A stretch of 64,000 nucleotides of DNA from Thermoplasmatales archaeon E-plasma. Its GTDB lineage: Archaea; Thermoplasmatota; Thermoplasmata; Thermoplasmatales; Thermoplasmataceae. Within the stretch, counting starts at the first letter, position 1, and each line of letters opens with the position of its first letter. Of the stretch, positions 53,038 through 63,200 are shown one piece after another. Made by a program: the position numbers and the translations under genes. The stretch is from the NCBI GenBank assembly GCA_000496135.1, contig KI542674.1, positions 434,001-498,000 of the forward strand, given 5' to 3'. A model generated the notes under the pieces. That model was given only the letters and a program-made list of their open reading frames with translations. It did not search any database and was not told the DNA's origin.

Positions 53038-53137
53038 AAATTGAGAATACGTGCCCTTTTATGAGTTTATTGGTATGGTAAGGGTTTTTTTAAATTTGGA
53101 AATGCTAATAAGGTATCTGGTAATTCCATACCTTATT

Positions 53138-53446
53138 ATGTTCTGTGCAAAGTGCGGTACACTGATGGTTATGTCAAAGGAAAAAGGCGTTTGTCCAAGT
53201 TGTGGATATGAAGAAAAGAGAACTGCAGCAAAGGCGGCCGGAAAGATTCTGACCAAAAGTACAAAAAAGGAAGTTATAATGATCAGGGAAGAGAAAAACA
53301 CTGAACCGCTGGATTCTGATGCAGTTTGTCCAAAATGCAAAAACACCGGTGCTTATTATCTTCTGAAGCAGACGAGATCAGCAGATGAACCGGAAACAAA
53401 GTTTTACACCTGTGCATCCTGTGGTCACAGGTGGAGAGAATATTGA
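53138..53446 (+). CDS. tfs: Transcription factor S (TFIIS/RPB9-type)
   Basis: A 102-residue protein with two zinc ribbons: N-terminal MFCAKCGTLM/GVCPSCGYE, and C-terminal AVCPKCKNTGAYYLL/FYTCASCGHRWREY. The acidic DE dipeptide of the C-ribbon loop (RSADEPETK) enters the RNA polymerase active site to stimulate transcript cleavage. The start at 53138 matches the family length, and a TATA-like TTTTTTTAAATT sits upstream near 53090. Next gene SRP54 is 59 bp downstream. Confidence 0.95.
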   Translation: MFCAKCGTLMVMSKEKGVCPSCGYEEKRTAAKAAGKILTKSTKKEVIMIREEKNTEPLDSDAVCPKCKNTGAYYLLKQTRSADEPETKFYTCASCGHRWREY

Positions 53447-53505
53447 GATTCTGGATTATTGGCAAGGGAAAACGATAAATTGAAGAATAGAGATGTGAGT
53501 CTCAT

Positions 53506-54867
53506 ATGGTGCTGGAAAGTTTATCAAATTCATTGAAGGAAACCTTTAGAAAAATCTCAGGTGCCAGCTACATAAGCCCTGAATTGATCAAAGAAACAGT
53601 TAAAGATATCCAGAGGGCACTCCTTAAATCAGATGTGAATGTGAAACTTGCTTTGTCCCTCTCAAAAAAGGTTGAACAGAGATCACTTGAAGAAAAACCT
53701 CCTCAGGGCATGCCTCCGCAGGATTTTATCCTGAAAATTATTTATGAGGAACTCCTGTCAATTCTTGGAGAAGAATCAAAACTTAAACTTCAAAACCAGA
53801 CTATAATGCTTGTGGGTTTATACGGTCAGGGAAAAACCACCCATGCAGGAAAACTGTCAAGATTTTTCATAAGAAAAGGTCTTTCATGCGGACTTATTGC
53901 ATGCGATGTCCACCGTCCTGCAGCGTTTGAGCAGTTACAGCAGATAGCAAAGCAGACAGGAGCAAAATTCTTTGGAATTCCCGGAGAGAAAAATCCAGTA
54001 AAGATTTACAGAGCTAGCGTACCTGAGATGAAAGAAATTGCAGTTAAGATCGTTGATACCAGTGGCCGTGATTCCCTGGATGAAGAACTGCTTAAGGAGC
54101 TTGCTTACCTGAAGAAGGAAGTAAACCCCGATGAAATATTACTTGTTATTGATGCAACAATAGGACAGCAGGCTGGAATTCAGGCAAGGGCACTTCAGGA
54201 TACTGTGGGGATAACCGGAGTTATAATCACCAAGATGGATGGAACCGGAAAAGGAGGCGGAGCCCTAAGCGCAGTTGCAGAAACAGGTGCGCCTGTTTAC
54301 CTTATTGGAACGGGCGAGCATATTGAGGACATGGAAATATTCAATCCAAAAAAGTTCCTTCAGAGGCTTCTGGGAATGGGTGATATTGAAGCAATAATGG
54401 AAATAGCTCAGGAAACGGACATAACTGAAGAAAAAGCGGAGGAAACTCTGTCGAAGATGATGTCCGGGAAATTTAACCTCAAGGACATGTATGAGATATG
54501 GGAAAAGTTTTCGAAACCTTCAATTTTAAAAAGGCTTTTTGAGTCGCTGCCCCTGGCTAAAATACCGGGCGCTGCTAAAACCGGAGAATTAGATCTGGAT
54601 CAGGCTGAAAACCGCCTTTCGAAATACAGAGTTATGCTTGATTCAATGACATATTATGAACTTGAAAATCCGGATGAAATAAATGCAAAGCGGATCAAGA
54701 GAGTCGCAAGGGGATCAGGAAGCACCGAAGCTGATGTCAGGCACATGCTGAAGGAATTCAAGTCCATGAAGGAAAATGTAAAAATGATGAAAGGGAACAG
54801 GGGATTCAGAAAGATGCTAAAGGCACAAATGAAAAGTGGTTCCGCCTTTAATCTTGATGAGGAATGA
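53506..54867 (+). CDS. srp54: Signal recognition particle 54 kDa protein
   Basis: A 453-residue SRP54/Ffh GTPase. Motifs in order are G1 GLYGQGKTT near residue 104, CDVHRPAA, the G3 DTSGRD, G4 TKMDG with GKGGGAL, and a Met-rich M domain that binds signal peptides and SRP RNA (TKRIKRVARGSGSTEADV-like segment). It targets secretory proteins to the membrane. Typical length. The many secreted proteins in this window depend on it. Confidence 0.96.
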   Translation: MVLESLSNSLKETFRKISGASYISPELIKETVKDIQRALLKSDVNVKLALSLSKKVEQRSLEEKPPQGMPPQDFILKIIYEELLSILGEESKLKLQNQTIMLVGLYGQGKTTHAGKLSRFFIRKGLSCGLIACDVHRPAAFEQLQQIAKQTGAKFFGIPGEKNPVKIYRASVPEMKEIAVKIVDTSGRDSLDEELLKELAYLKKEVNPDEILLVIDATIGQQAGIQARALQDTVGITGVIITKMDGTGKGGGALSAVAETGAPVYLIGTGEHIEDMEIFNPKKFLQRLLGMGDIEAIMEIAQETDITEEKAEETLSKMMSGKFNLKDMYEIWEKFSKPSILKRLFESLPLAKIPGAAKTGELDLDQAENRLSKYRVMLDSMTYYELENPDEINAKRIKRVARGSGSTEADVRHMLKEFKSMKENVKMMKGNRGFRKMLKAQMKSGSAFNLDEE

Positions 54868-54870
54868 TTT

Positions 54871-55869
54871 CTATCTTTTCCTGAAGAAGGTTACTATTTT
54901 TTCTATTTCACTTATTTCTCCGTTGAGAATCTTGTCTCGCGATGGAGTTGAGTTAATCCTTTCCTTGATTCTGTTTATCTCTGAGACATATTTTTCATAT
55001 TCCGCATCGCCGGTAATTTGCTTCTCGATAAACCCGGCTGCTATTGCAGAACTTTCAAGTGCCATATCTATTCCGAAACCGGTGGATTCTCCAAACAGTC
55101 CAGCACTTTCCCCTACCGGAAAAACATTCTGTCCCATTCTGGGAACACAGGTATGAAATTTCTTTTCGTAGTTTATGACAGCGCTTGGTTTTATTGATCC
55201 TTCATCTCTCTTCTGAGAATCAAAGTGATCGGATTTCGTTATTATTGCTTCCTCCCAGAATCTTTGATTCCTGCTTCGCAAAATCATTGAATTTTCATCT
55301 ATTTTCAGTTCAAGACTGCCTTCCATATCACCGGTAAAAAAGCCCCTGCTCAGGATTCCTTTAAAACAGGCATTCCTGCACTCATCGCTGTGCAATGCGT
55401 TTACTATGGGCTGACCACCTGTTGCCACGATCAGATATTTTGCAGTAATGTTTTTATCTTTACCCTCTGTTTTTAATCCAGCATGGATTTCATTATTTTC
55501 CTCTCTATATGAAGTAAGTTCCGATCTTATGAGGATATCTGCCCCTACGTTTCCAGCAGATACCAGTATATTGCGATCCAGTTTTTCTCTGCTGAATTGC
55601 ATTATTCCCCTGTTTTCTTTTAAATTTAATGTAAAATTCTCTGAGAAAGCTTCAATCTCCATTTCACGATGAACTGCCAACGATTTTCCAAGCCAGTTTC
55701 CCAGATACTTTTTTGCCGGATTCTCTCCTATGAGACACATACCTGATGGAGGAGAGCCCGCGTCTATTCTCTTTTCTGCGACTATCACTCGAAGCCCGGA
55801 ACCGGCCAGTAGAAATGCTGCATAAGCACCGGAAGTTCCACCACCGGCAATCAATACATCATAATCCAT
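54871..55869 (-). CDS. Geranylgeranyl reductase-like FAD protein
   Basis: A 332-residue FAD-binding oxidoreductase. The N-terminal DVLIAGGGTSGAYAAFLLAG is the dinucleotide-binding motif; VAEKR and PPSGMCLIGENPAKKYLG follow; the GGR-type C-terminal motif VFPVGESAGLFGESTGFGID binds FAD. Archaeal GGRs reduce the isoprenoid double bonds of ether lipids, but related oxidoreductases have other substrates, and this one is shorter than characterised lipid GGRs (about 400). It converges on srp54. Confidence 0.82.
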   Translation of the reverse strand: MDYDVLIAGGGTSGAYAAFLLAGSGLRVIVAEKRIDAGSPPSGMCLIGENPAKKYLGNWLGKSLAVHREMEIEAFSENFTLNLKENRGIMQFSREKLDRNILVSAGNVGADILIRSELTSYREENNEIHAGLKTEGKDKNITAKYLIVATGGQPIVNALHSDECRNACFKGILSRGFFTGDMEGSLELKIDENSMILRSRNQRFWEEAIITKSDHFDSQKRDEGSIKPSAVINYEKKFHTCVPRMGQNVFPVGESAGLFGESTGFGIDMALESSAIAAGFIEKQITGDAEYEKYVSEINRIKERINSTPSRDKILNGEISEIEKIVTFFRKR

Positions 55870-56127
55870 TCATTGCCATATGTCGCCTTTAGATTAAAAG
55901 CTGAGTTCTTTTGTTGAATTACCGGATACTTTTATTGGATAAAGTTCCAGGTATAAAATGGAAATTATATTTCAAATCCCTCACTGAAAAAGCCTTTTTA
56001 TGTGATATTGCAATTTGCAACTATATTTGTCATACGCATATTATCAGTTAGAAAAACTCAAAATCCTTCATATTAAGCAATGTTCTTTATTAATGAGATA
56101 CTCACATTTCTGGAGACATAGTCGGAA

Positions 56128-56778
56128 ATGAAAAAGTTTAATGAGCAGGATATAAGGTTAATGATTACAAAGATAAAGGAGCAAACCCCTGAACATTATT
56201 TTGAATTCAAAGACCCATTCTGGATCATGATAACAACAATTTTATCTCACAGAACAAAGGATGAAGTGTCAAATTTAGCTGGAAGAAATCTCTATGAAAA
56301 ATATCAAACTGCTCTTAACCTCTCAAAAGCCGACGAGGAGGAGGTGTCAAAACTCATCTCAAAGGTTGGATTTGCCAATGTTAAAGCGAAGAGGGTTATA
56401 GGGGCGGCCGAAATTGTTATTAATGATTTTGGAGGCAACGTGCCAAACGATATTGATCTTCTTATGAAAATTCCAGGTATTGGAAGGAAAACTGCAAATG
56501 TAATACTTTCTGATGCTTTCTCGATTCCTTCCATAGCAGTTGATACCCACGTTCACCGAATTTCAAACAGAATCGGGTTTTGTAATACCAGCAAACCTGA
56601 TGACACCGAAGAATGCCTGAGGAAACAGATTCCTCATGATTTGTGGCTGGGGTTTAACCCAGTGCTTGTGGAATTTGGAAAAACCATATGCAAGCCAATC
56701 ACGCCGAAATGCAACGTTTGCTCCATAACTGAATATTGCAATTATTTCAAAAAAATCCAAAGCAAAAACAGAAAATAA
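56128..56778 (+). CDS. nth: Endonuclease III (DNA N-glycosylase/AP lyase)
   Basis: A 216-residue base-excision-repair enzyme. The helix-hairpin-helix LMKIPGIGRKTANVILSDAF includes the catalytic Lys, and the Asp lies in AVDTHVHRISNR. A C-terminal 4Fe-4S site has the family spacing C-x6-C-x2-C-x5-C (CKPITPKCNVCSITEYC). It removes oxidised pyrimidines. A TATA-like TTTATTAA is about 35 bp before the ATG. Confidence 0.95.
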   Translation: MKKFNEQDIRLMITKIKEQTPEHYFEFKDPFWIMITTILSHRTKDEVSNLAGRNLYEKYQTALNLSKADEEEVSKLISKVGFANVKAKRVIGAAEIVINDFGGNVPNDIDLLMKIPGIGRKTANVILSDAFSIPSIAVDTHVHRISNRIGFCNTSKPDDTEECLRKQIPHDLWLGFNPVLVEFGKTICKPITPKCNVCSITEYCNYFKKIQSKNRK

Positions 56779-56807
56779 CTTTTCCCTTTATAAATATTAC
56801 AAATCTC

Positions 56808-57872
56808 TCAATTTCCTGATTCAACATGATATCTGAGAAATGCGCAGATACCTCCAAGACCCTGAACTATTTTCCCATATTCCGTTTCATCGCTGAAAAT
56901 AGTTACCTTTATTCCATAGGAAGAGGCTTTTTCAAGAAGCTTAATGGTTCTTTCATTTCTAAATTCTGTTTCTGTTATCATGATCTCTTCGATGGCTCCC
57001 GTATTCATTGTTTCTAAAACATTATCATAACCGTAGGTAACATTTCCGTTCCTGGAAATTTCCTTTAGAAGTCTCTCTGTTTTCTCCTTTTCCATTTTCA
57101 ATCTTGAAACATTTCCTATGGAAGCGAGCGACGGATCAGTCAGAACTTCATAAATTGCATTTTCATCACTTCTTGTAGCAGGTATCGTTGTAACTTTCAC
57201 TTTAGAAAATTTTCCTGATCCTGTTAGATATTCAAAGAGCTTTTCCCTTTCAAATCCGGGGCCGGCAATAACAATAATCTTTATTGCAGAAAATGAATTT
57301 ATGGCCCTTTCTATTTCTGAATAATATGTGGATGCGGATTTCTGCTGCTCATAACCCTTTCCACTCTTTCCTGAGAATATTCTTCCATGGGATTCAATAC
57401 CATATGCTTTTATTGTAAAAATGTCGCACTGTTCATCATCAAGAACAATGAACAGGATATCGTTTCCAACCCATTTCAGCTGTGCCTCGCCTATGAGATC
57501 CTCTGAAGCTTCCGACCAGTTTTCCTTGAATATTTCAACTTCATCCTGTGGTGACACATTTATTGACTGGTAGTTCCCCTTAATTTCAGAACTGCTCTCC
57601 ACTATCTGTCCGCTGATCCTTAACCGCCCTGTAAACGGTTGAAAAAATGTCTCTTCCACGTTAACCGTAACCTTTGTGGGCGTTCTTTTCTGTTCCTTGT
57701 TTCTTTCCATATCCCCTTTTTTTTCTTCTCTCCTTAAAACAGTGGCTCTGACAAGATCTCCTCTGGAAATTATACTCCTCAGGTACCACAGATCATCATC
57801 GTTTTCTATGAGAACTTCCTTCCAGCCTGGTTCCTCCGGTAAGTTTCTTGCCTTCAAGTATAAACCCCGCAT
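56808..57872 (-). CDS. pelA: Pelota (aPelota/Dom34), ribosome rescue factor
   Basis: A 354-residue pelota protein. The N-terminal Sm-like domain starts with LYLKARNLPEEPGWKEVLIE and contains RGDLVRATV; the middle domain IIVIAGPGFEREKLFEYL and C-terminal domain AIYEVLTDPSLASIGNVSRL with GAIEEIMITE follow. It acts with the aEF-1A/ABCE1 system to split stalled ribosomes. Its 5' end overlaps the Mut7-C gene's end by 19 bases. Confidence 0.95.
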   Translation of the reverse strand: MRGLYLKARNLPEEPGWKEVLIENDDDLWYLRSIISRGDLVRATVLRREEKKGDMERNKEQKRTPTKVTVNVEETFFQPFTGRLRISGQIVESSSEIKGNYQSINVSPQDEVEIFKENWSEASEDLIGEAQLKWVGNDILFIVLDDEQCDIFTIKAYGIESHGRIFSGKSGKGYEQQKSASTYYSEIERAINSFSAIKIIVIAGPGFEREKLFEYLTGSGKFSKVKVTTIPATRSDENAIYEVLTDPSLASIGNVSRLKMEKEKTERLLKEISRNGNVTYGYDNVLETMNTGAIEEIMITETEFRNERTIKLLEKASSYGIKVTIFSDETEYGKIVQGLGGICAFLRYHVESGN

Positions 57873-58327
57873 TCCTTGAGAATTTTCAACATGTTGTCTG
57901 TGTGTGAACCTTCCCAGAAAATTCTACCACATTTTGGGCAGGTTTGAAGCCGCTTCCCTATGACATCTTCATGGATTAATCCATTATCTGTTTGTTCATA
58001 TGCTATCAGCAATAAATTGCAAATGACGCACCTGGTAAGGAAATCATCCCTCTTCACAGGAATTTGCAAATTGATTTCCTTTATCTGCTCACGGATATCC
58101 GTGCTTCTGATAAGTATTGAATTTTTCTGTACTGCTGAAAATTCTATATCTCTTGTGACAAGAATCCTTTGATTTTCATTACAGTATAAACCCAGCATGT
58201 TATCATCAAAGCCAGGCATCGCATTTTCAGTGTCTATTCCCATTATCCTCATCCATTTACCGAGCCTTAAAAGCATATGATCCACTAGATATTTATTGCT
58301 CCTCCTTCCACCTCCGTATAATGGCAT
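57854..58327 (-). CDS. Mut7-C RNase-domain protein (DUF82)
   Basis: A 157-residue protein with the PIN-like Mut7-C domain: KYLVDHMLLRLGKWMRIMGI with the catalytic Asp, RILVTRDIEF (second acidic site), then a C-terminal zinc ribbon CVICN...CPKCGRIFW. These are probable single-strand RNases. The ATG at 58327 (MPLYGGGRRSN) keeps the conserved LVD segment and overlaps the UbiX end by 35 bases; a GTG (VDHML) within the motif is a less likely start. Confidence 0.85.
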   Translation of the reverse strand: MPLYGGGRRSNKYLVDHMLLRLGKWMRIMGIDTENAMPGFDDNMLGLYCNENQRILVTRDIEFSAVQKNSILIRSTDIREQIKEINLQIPVKRDDFLTRCVICNLLLIAYEQTDNGLIHEDVIGKRLQTCPKCGRIFWEGSHTDNMLKILKECGVYT

Positions 58328-58853
58328 TTTCCAAACCGGATAAATCAAGAATCCTTGACACCACAAAATCGGCCATATCATCCACACTTTTTGGAAGTGT
58401 GTAAAAAGCAGGCATTGAAGGAGCAATTATGGCTCCTGCCCTTGTTAATCTCAGCATGTTTTCCAGTGCGATTTCACTTAATGGCATTTCTCTTGGCACG
58501 AGAATAAGCCTTCTGCGCTCCTTTAAGCATACAGATGCAGCTCTGGTTATGAGAGAATCTGATATTCCCGCAGCTATCTTTGCAAGAGTATTCATGGAGC
58601 AGGGCATAACTACCATCACATCGAAAATAAAGCTTCCCGAACTGACCCTTGCGGCAAGATCATGATCATCATAGGAGTAACTTGCCATCTTTTCAAAATC
58701 TATAGACGATTTCCCCATCTCATAATTTATAACCTGATCTGAATTTTTTGAAATTATCAGGTGAATCTCGTTTCCCATTGCTGCCTTCATATATTTCCAG
58801 GCAAGAATGCTGCCAGATGCACCAGTTATTCCAAGTACAATTCTTTTTTTCAT
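58293..58853 (-). CDS. ubiX: UbiX family flavin prenyltransferase
   Basis: A 186-residue UbiX. KRIVLGITGASGSILAWKYM at the start, then SSGSFIFDVMVVMPCSMNTL, RRRLILVPREMPLSEIALEN and GAIIAPSMPAFY are typical. It makes prenylated FMN from FMN and dimethylallyl phosphate, the cofactor for UbiD-type decarboxylases. No UbiD gene is in the window. First gene of a minus-strand set with Mut7-C and pelota. Confidence 0.93.
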   Translation of the reverse strand: MKKRIVLGITGASGSILAWKYMKAAMGNEIHLIISKNSDQVINYEMGKSSIDFEKMASYSYDDHDLAARVSSGSFIFDVMVVMPCSMNTLAKIAAGISDSLITRAASVCLKERRRLILVPREMPLSEIALENMLRLTRAGAIIAPSMPAFYTLPKSVDDMADFVVSRILDLSGLENAIIRRWKEEQ

Positions 58854-59008
58854 TATACGGATAATCTGTCAATGAATTAATTTATTCCTCTTTCCATAAA
58901 GAGATCCGCATTATTCAAAAAATAACTGAACAAAATATAAGATCATCATGCGTTGTTTCTAAAGTTTGTACCAAAAATATCATTAGTGCATGTGAGGTAT
59001 TATGGATT

Positions 59009-59527
59009 ATGATATCAAAGAAGATTATAGCGGGAGTGATCATAGTAGTGGTAATAGCAACCGGTTTGCTTTACTATGAATATGGATACAACACAGGAGG
59101 GAAGCTGAATATTTCAGTTGCAGATTCAGCAGGGCCTGGAGTGTCAGCAGTTTTTATAACGTTCAGTGGAGTGGAGGTTCATTCAACGGGGGGAAATAAC
59201 AGCAGTGGATGGCAGAGCTATAGTATGACCTCCACAACCATTAACATATATGATGTTACCACAACAAACCCTTCATTTCTTAAGGCATTAAATCTTTCAG
59301 CAGGAAAGTACACCCAGATAAGACTGGAACTTCCCAGCGTCGTTGCAACTATAAATGGTGTTAACGCAACATTGACACTTGCGTCTCAGTATGCTCTGGT
59401 GATTCATCCTTTCACAATCTCGTCTCATGCGACAACAAACATGGTCATCGATTTCACTCTGAATCCGGCTTCAATGATAACAAGCGGTGTGTTTACACCA
59501 GTAATTGGCTCTGTCCAGGTATCCTGA
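59009..59527 (+). CDS. Secreted DUF4382 family protein
   Basis: A 172-residue exported protein with an N-terminal signal/anchor helix (IIAGVIIVVVIATGLLYY) and a beta-rich DUF4382 domain: LNISVADSAGPGVSAVFITF, VEVHSTGG, then LSAGKYTQIRLEL and VIHPFTISSH. The family is widespread in archaeal and bacterial cell surfaces and has no assigned activity. The start ATG at 59009 follows a TGAGGT some 14 bases upstream. Confidence 0.85.
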   Translation: MISKKIIAGVIIVVVIATGLLYYEYGYNTGGKLNISVADSAGPGVSAVFITFSGVEVHSTGGNNSSGWQSYSMTSTTINIYDVTTTNPSFLKALNLSAGKYTQIRLELPSVVATINGVNATLTLASQYALVIHPFTISSHATTNMVIDFTLNPASMITSGVFTPVIGSVQVS

Positions 59528-59654
59528 TCTCTATGAATTGCTATGGGTCACATTCTTTCCATTGATAATTTAAACATGATAAGGGTAACCTATCATGTCT
59601 GTGATATCGGAAAATTGTTATATTCCAATTCATATTTACCCCAAGATACCAAAA

Positions 59655-60215
59655 ATGATCATTAAAAGGAAAGCTGTTGTGTTCCCAATAATTGCTGTGC
59701 TATTTTTAGTCATGATACCTTTCGGGTCCAATGCAAGCACCCCGAATATTTCTCCGCCGCCAGCTTCATTGCCTGTCCAGCTCTATTATACAAATACAAC
59801 GCACTATACCATAAATGCGTATGACTGGAATCAGATAATCAGCACTGTGCTGGACAATACCAGCCTGGTGTCATATCCATGGGCAAATAATCTAACGCAG
59901 GCACTGGTATTTTTCGATATATCATATACTGGAATGAATCCTTTTGGACTCGAATTCATAGTTGCGCTTTCCAAGGAAGGGGGCTCTCCAACAACACAGA
60001 ATGCCACCATTGCATTCAAATCAATAGAAAATATGCCTTCAAAAGTTTCAGGCTATACGAATATTCAGGCACTGGATGCAGGAGCTTATCCAGGTTTCTC
60101 CTGGTCAAAACCCGTAGATAAACCGGGAATTCTGGAAGAGGAGTATTACATAGTTCTGATTGCAATTGTTGCCTCTGTATTCGTGATGTATTTTGTATTC
60201 AACAGAAGAAGCTAA
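59655..60215 (+). CDS. Secreted protein with signal peptide and C-terminal membrane anchor, unknown
   Basis: From the ATG at 59655 (MIIKRKAVVFPIIAVLFLVM) the product is 186 residues, with a cleavable-type signal peptide, an Asn/Tyr/Thr-rich external domain and a C-terminal membrane helix (YIVLIAIVASVFVMYFVF) with a basic end. The in-frame codon at 59595 is less likely, because the signal pattern starts at 59655. No family recognised. Confidence 0.65.
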   Translation: MIIKRKAVVFPIIAVLFLVMIPFGSNASTPNISPPPASLPVQLYYTNTTHYTINAYDWNQIISTVLDNTSLVSYPWANNLTQALVFFDISYTGMNPFGLEFIVALSKEGGSPTTQNATIAFKSIENMPSKVSGYTNIQALDAGAYPGFSWSKPVDKPGILEEEYYIVLIAIVASVFVMYFVFNRRS

Positions 60216-60230
60216 TTGCTGAAAAATAAA

Positions 60231-63200
60231 CTACTGCTTCTTCATTACAAATTTTTTGCCATCGAGATCAAGACCATACTTTAACGTACCGTTTGAAACC
60301 TTTTCCTTTATAACCTTCCCAACTGATTTAAATGATAGATTGAGCTCTCTGCAATGTTTTCTTAAATCTCCAAGCGAAATATGTTCTACGCCATTTAAAA
60401 ACAACTCTATTTTATCCTTATTTCTGGTTCTTTTCAATATTCTCACAGTGAAAAATGCACCTATGGTAACTATGGGGATCATGATTGGCAGATTTGTTAT
60501 ACTGATTGTACTGTACGAATTAATTATGGTCTGATTTCCGAACTGTATATGAACTGTAATGAAATCATAACCCAGCGGGAGTGTACCATTCAGGCGAATT
60601 CCACTGCCGGCTTCCCTGTCATTTACGAACCATGTTATACTAACTTTGGAAAGCCCGTAACCTCTTAAATTCACTGTAAGGGAAGGATACTTTCCAATAA
60701 CAAAACCGGTTATGCTGCTTGATGTAACATCTGGAAAATACTCGTCCATAATTTTTAATTTGAGCGATATATTTTGATTGCCGCAAGCATCCATGGCGTA
60801 AATGGAAATATTGAATAAACCGTCCCCTGGTGGTGAAATGTCAATGAAATTGCCGGATAGTTGAATTTTATTTTTCCCCATTATAAAATATTTCTCTATT
60901 ATTGGCGTCCTGTCAGTTATTGAAAAGTTTAATGCTATAGACTTATTTTTAAGGACAATGGAATAATTATTGGTTTCTATTAATATGATTGGTTTTGATG
61001 TGTAGTAATATATCAGTATATTTTTTGTTGCGTAGTTCAATGAATTACTCACCACAGTAATTCTTCCCATATATGTGCCTGTACGGTTAATCTGAATTGA
61101 ACCGTTGGTGAATGAAATTCCTCGCTGAACAGATGTTAATTTGGCTTTTAAACCATCAGGTATGTTTAATGCGATGGCAGAATAGTTTACAAAATATGTA
61201 GTTTTCAAATTGAGAGATGGAATGGTGTTGTTCACAGCAAAGGATGCGTTAAAATATGAAACTGTACCGGACAAGGATATTATTTTCATGTTCATGAAAT
61301 AAAGACCATTCTGCAAAAACTGGGCTGAGGATGAGTTTAACGAAAAGTTCACAAAATTGCCATATATTCCATATAACACTTCTTTTCCATTCTCACCGGT
61401 TATATTCAGATGAATAACAGATGATATGTTTGAATAGAGCAGGAGGTTGAGAGAGTTGTTCACTGAATTTCCTGTGAACGAGTAATATGTATCGTTTGTA
61501 AATGAGTATGAAATGCCGGGGTTAAACGAAATCACCGAAAAGTTTGCTGTCTGCAATACAACTACATTTCCCGCCGAATAACGGCCCTCAATAATCATAG
61601 AGAATCTACCGTTGCCTATATTTTCAATATTAACCATGTTTTTCTCAGTGGTTTCATTGAAAATTGTACTGTTATGTCTGTTGATTTTAATAATGTAATA
61701 TGAAACATTCCCGAGACTGGAAAATGTAAGATTAAAGCTATCTTGCTTAAAGTATGCGCCACTCATTATGGATGAAGAAAAGAGAGAATGGTTCTCCTTA
61801 ATGTAATGATAAAATATTGAATAGTTAAACTCAAGCCCTAGATAGTCGAAAACTGTATAATTGAAGAATATAAAATTGCCTTCATAATTTTTAGGGACAG
61901 TGATTTCAATTGCGTTTCCAGACGTTTCACTGACCGTATGGTTAAAACCAAATTCTATTTTTGCAATTCCCACTGGATCATTAACTGTAAGATTCAATAA
62001 CTCTCCAGGGAAAACCGTTGAATTTTCCTGAATTGACAGGTCTGATAATGGTTTGGCGTTATCGATAGTAATGTCCCCTGACATATTTGTAGAAAACCCG
62101 TTCTCTGCTTTTACCCTCAATTCATACGGGAAGTATCCATTCTGAAAACTGTAAGTGTTTATTCTGAAATTTGAACCGTTAATCGCTCTAATATTTTTCC
62201 CAAGTATATTCAAAGTTGAAGTGTATGAAAAAGAACTGTTTATGGAGAAATTAAGGTAAGTAATTCCTGTTAGAATAGGATGTTTTGGAGCTGAAATTGT
62301 TGGTGAATGCCCCACATATATTCCGGCCCCGGAAAGATTGCTCACAGTAATTTCTGAACTGTTCATTCCTATTAGGATTGAATATGAATCAAAATAGGAA
62401 AAAGACGATGTTCCCATAAAATCACCTGATATTTCCAGTGACCCGGATGAATTTGATAAAATTACTGACCCGTTTGACATATACCATAGATTCTCATGTG
62501 TAAACCACAGGAAAGTACCATTTGGAAAAATTAGATTTTGATTGAACCATAAGACCCCTGGAGGAGTCTTCTGCTCACTTATTGAAGAATCAATAATTCC
62601 ATTTTCCTCTGACCATATGTGGATATTTGGTTTGCCATAAAGTGTAAAATTCGAAACAGAATTTGAAGTAATTTCAAGATCAGATGATACTGTGTAAGAT
62701 GCTAAGACATTATCAGTCTGGTTATATATATCAAATTTAGTGTTGTTCCATGTCGGCTCAGAATATATGACACTGCCGGATTCCATACCTGGAGTAAGTA
62801 AGGTCCATAGCCCTGTATTGGGTGAAAGACTTTCCATCGTCCCGTTTTCTTCAATGATAAGTAGATGATCACCTGCACGCGTGAATGATCCATTGCCGCA
62901 ATTCAAAGTTGATGAATAGTTGAAAATTGATAAAGTGGACAAATTCAGAGAAATAATACAGCACCGGGATTCGTTTCTGTAAAGTGTGTAGAGATTTTCA
63001 CCAATATTTATCCAGCTGACGGGGTGCCCAAATCTCACTGTTAAATTGTCGTGCCATGTTGAACCGTTGACAACATTCATGAAGTTTATTGAATGCGCAG
63101 AATCAAAAATAACCGTATTCATGATCCTGTCAAAGTACGGTCTTATGGCGATTAAAGCATCTAATGATTCTGAAATGGTGAACGCCCTGGAATACGGATC

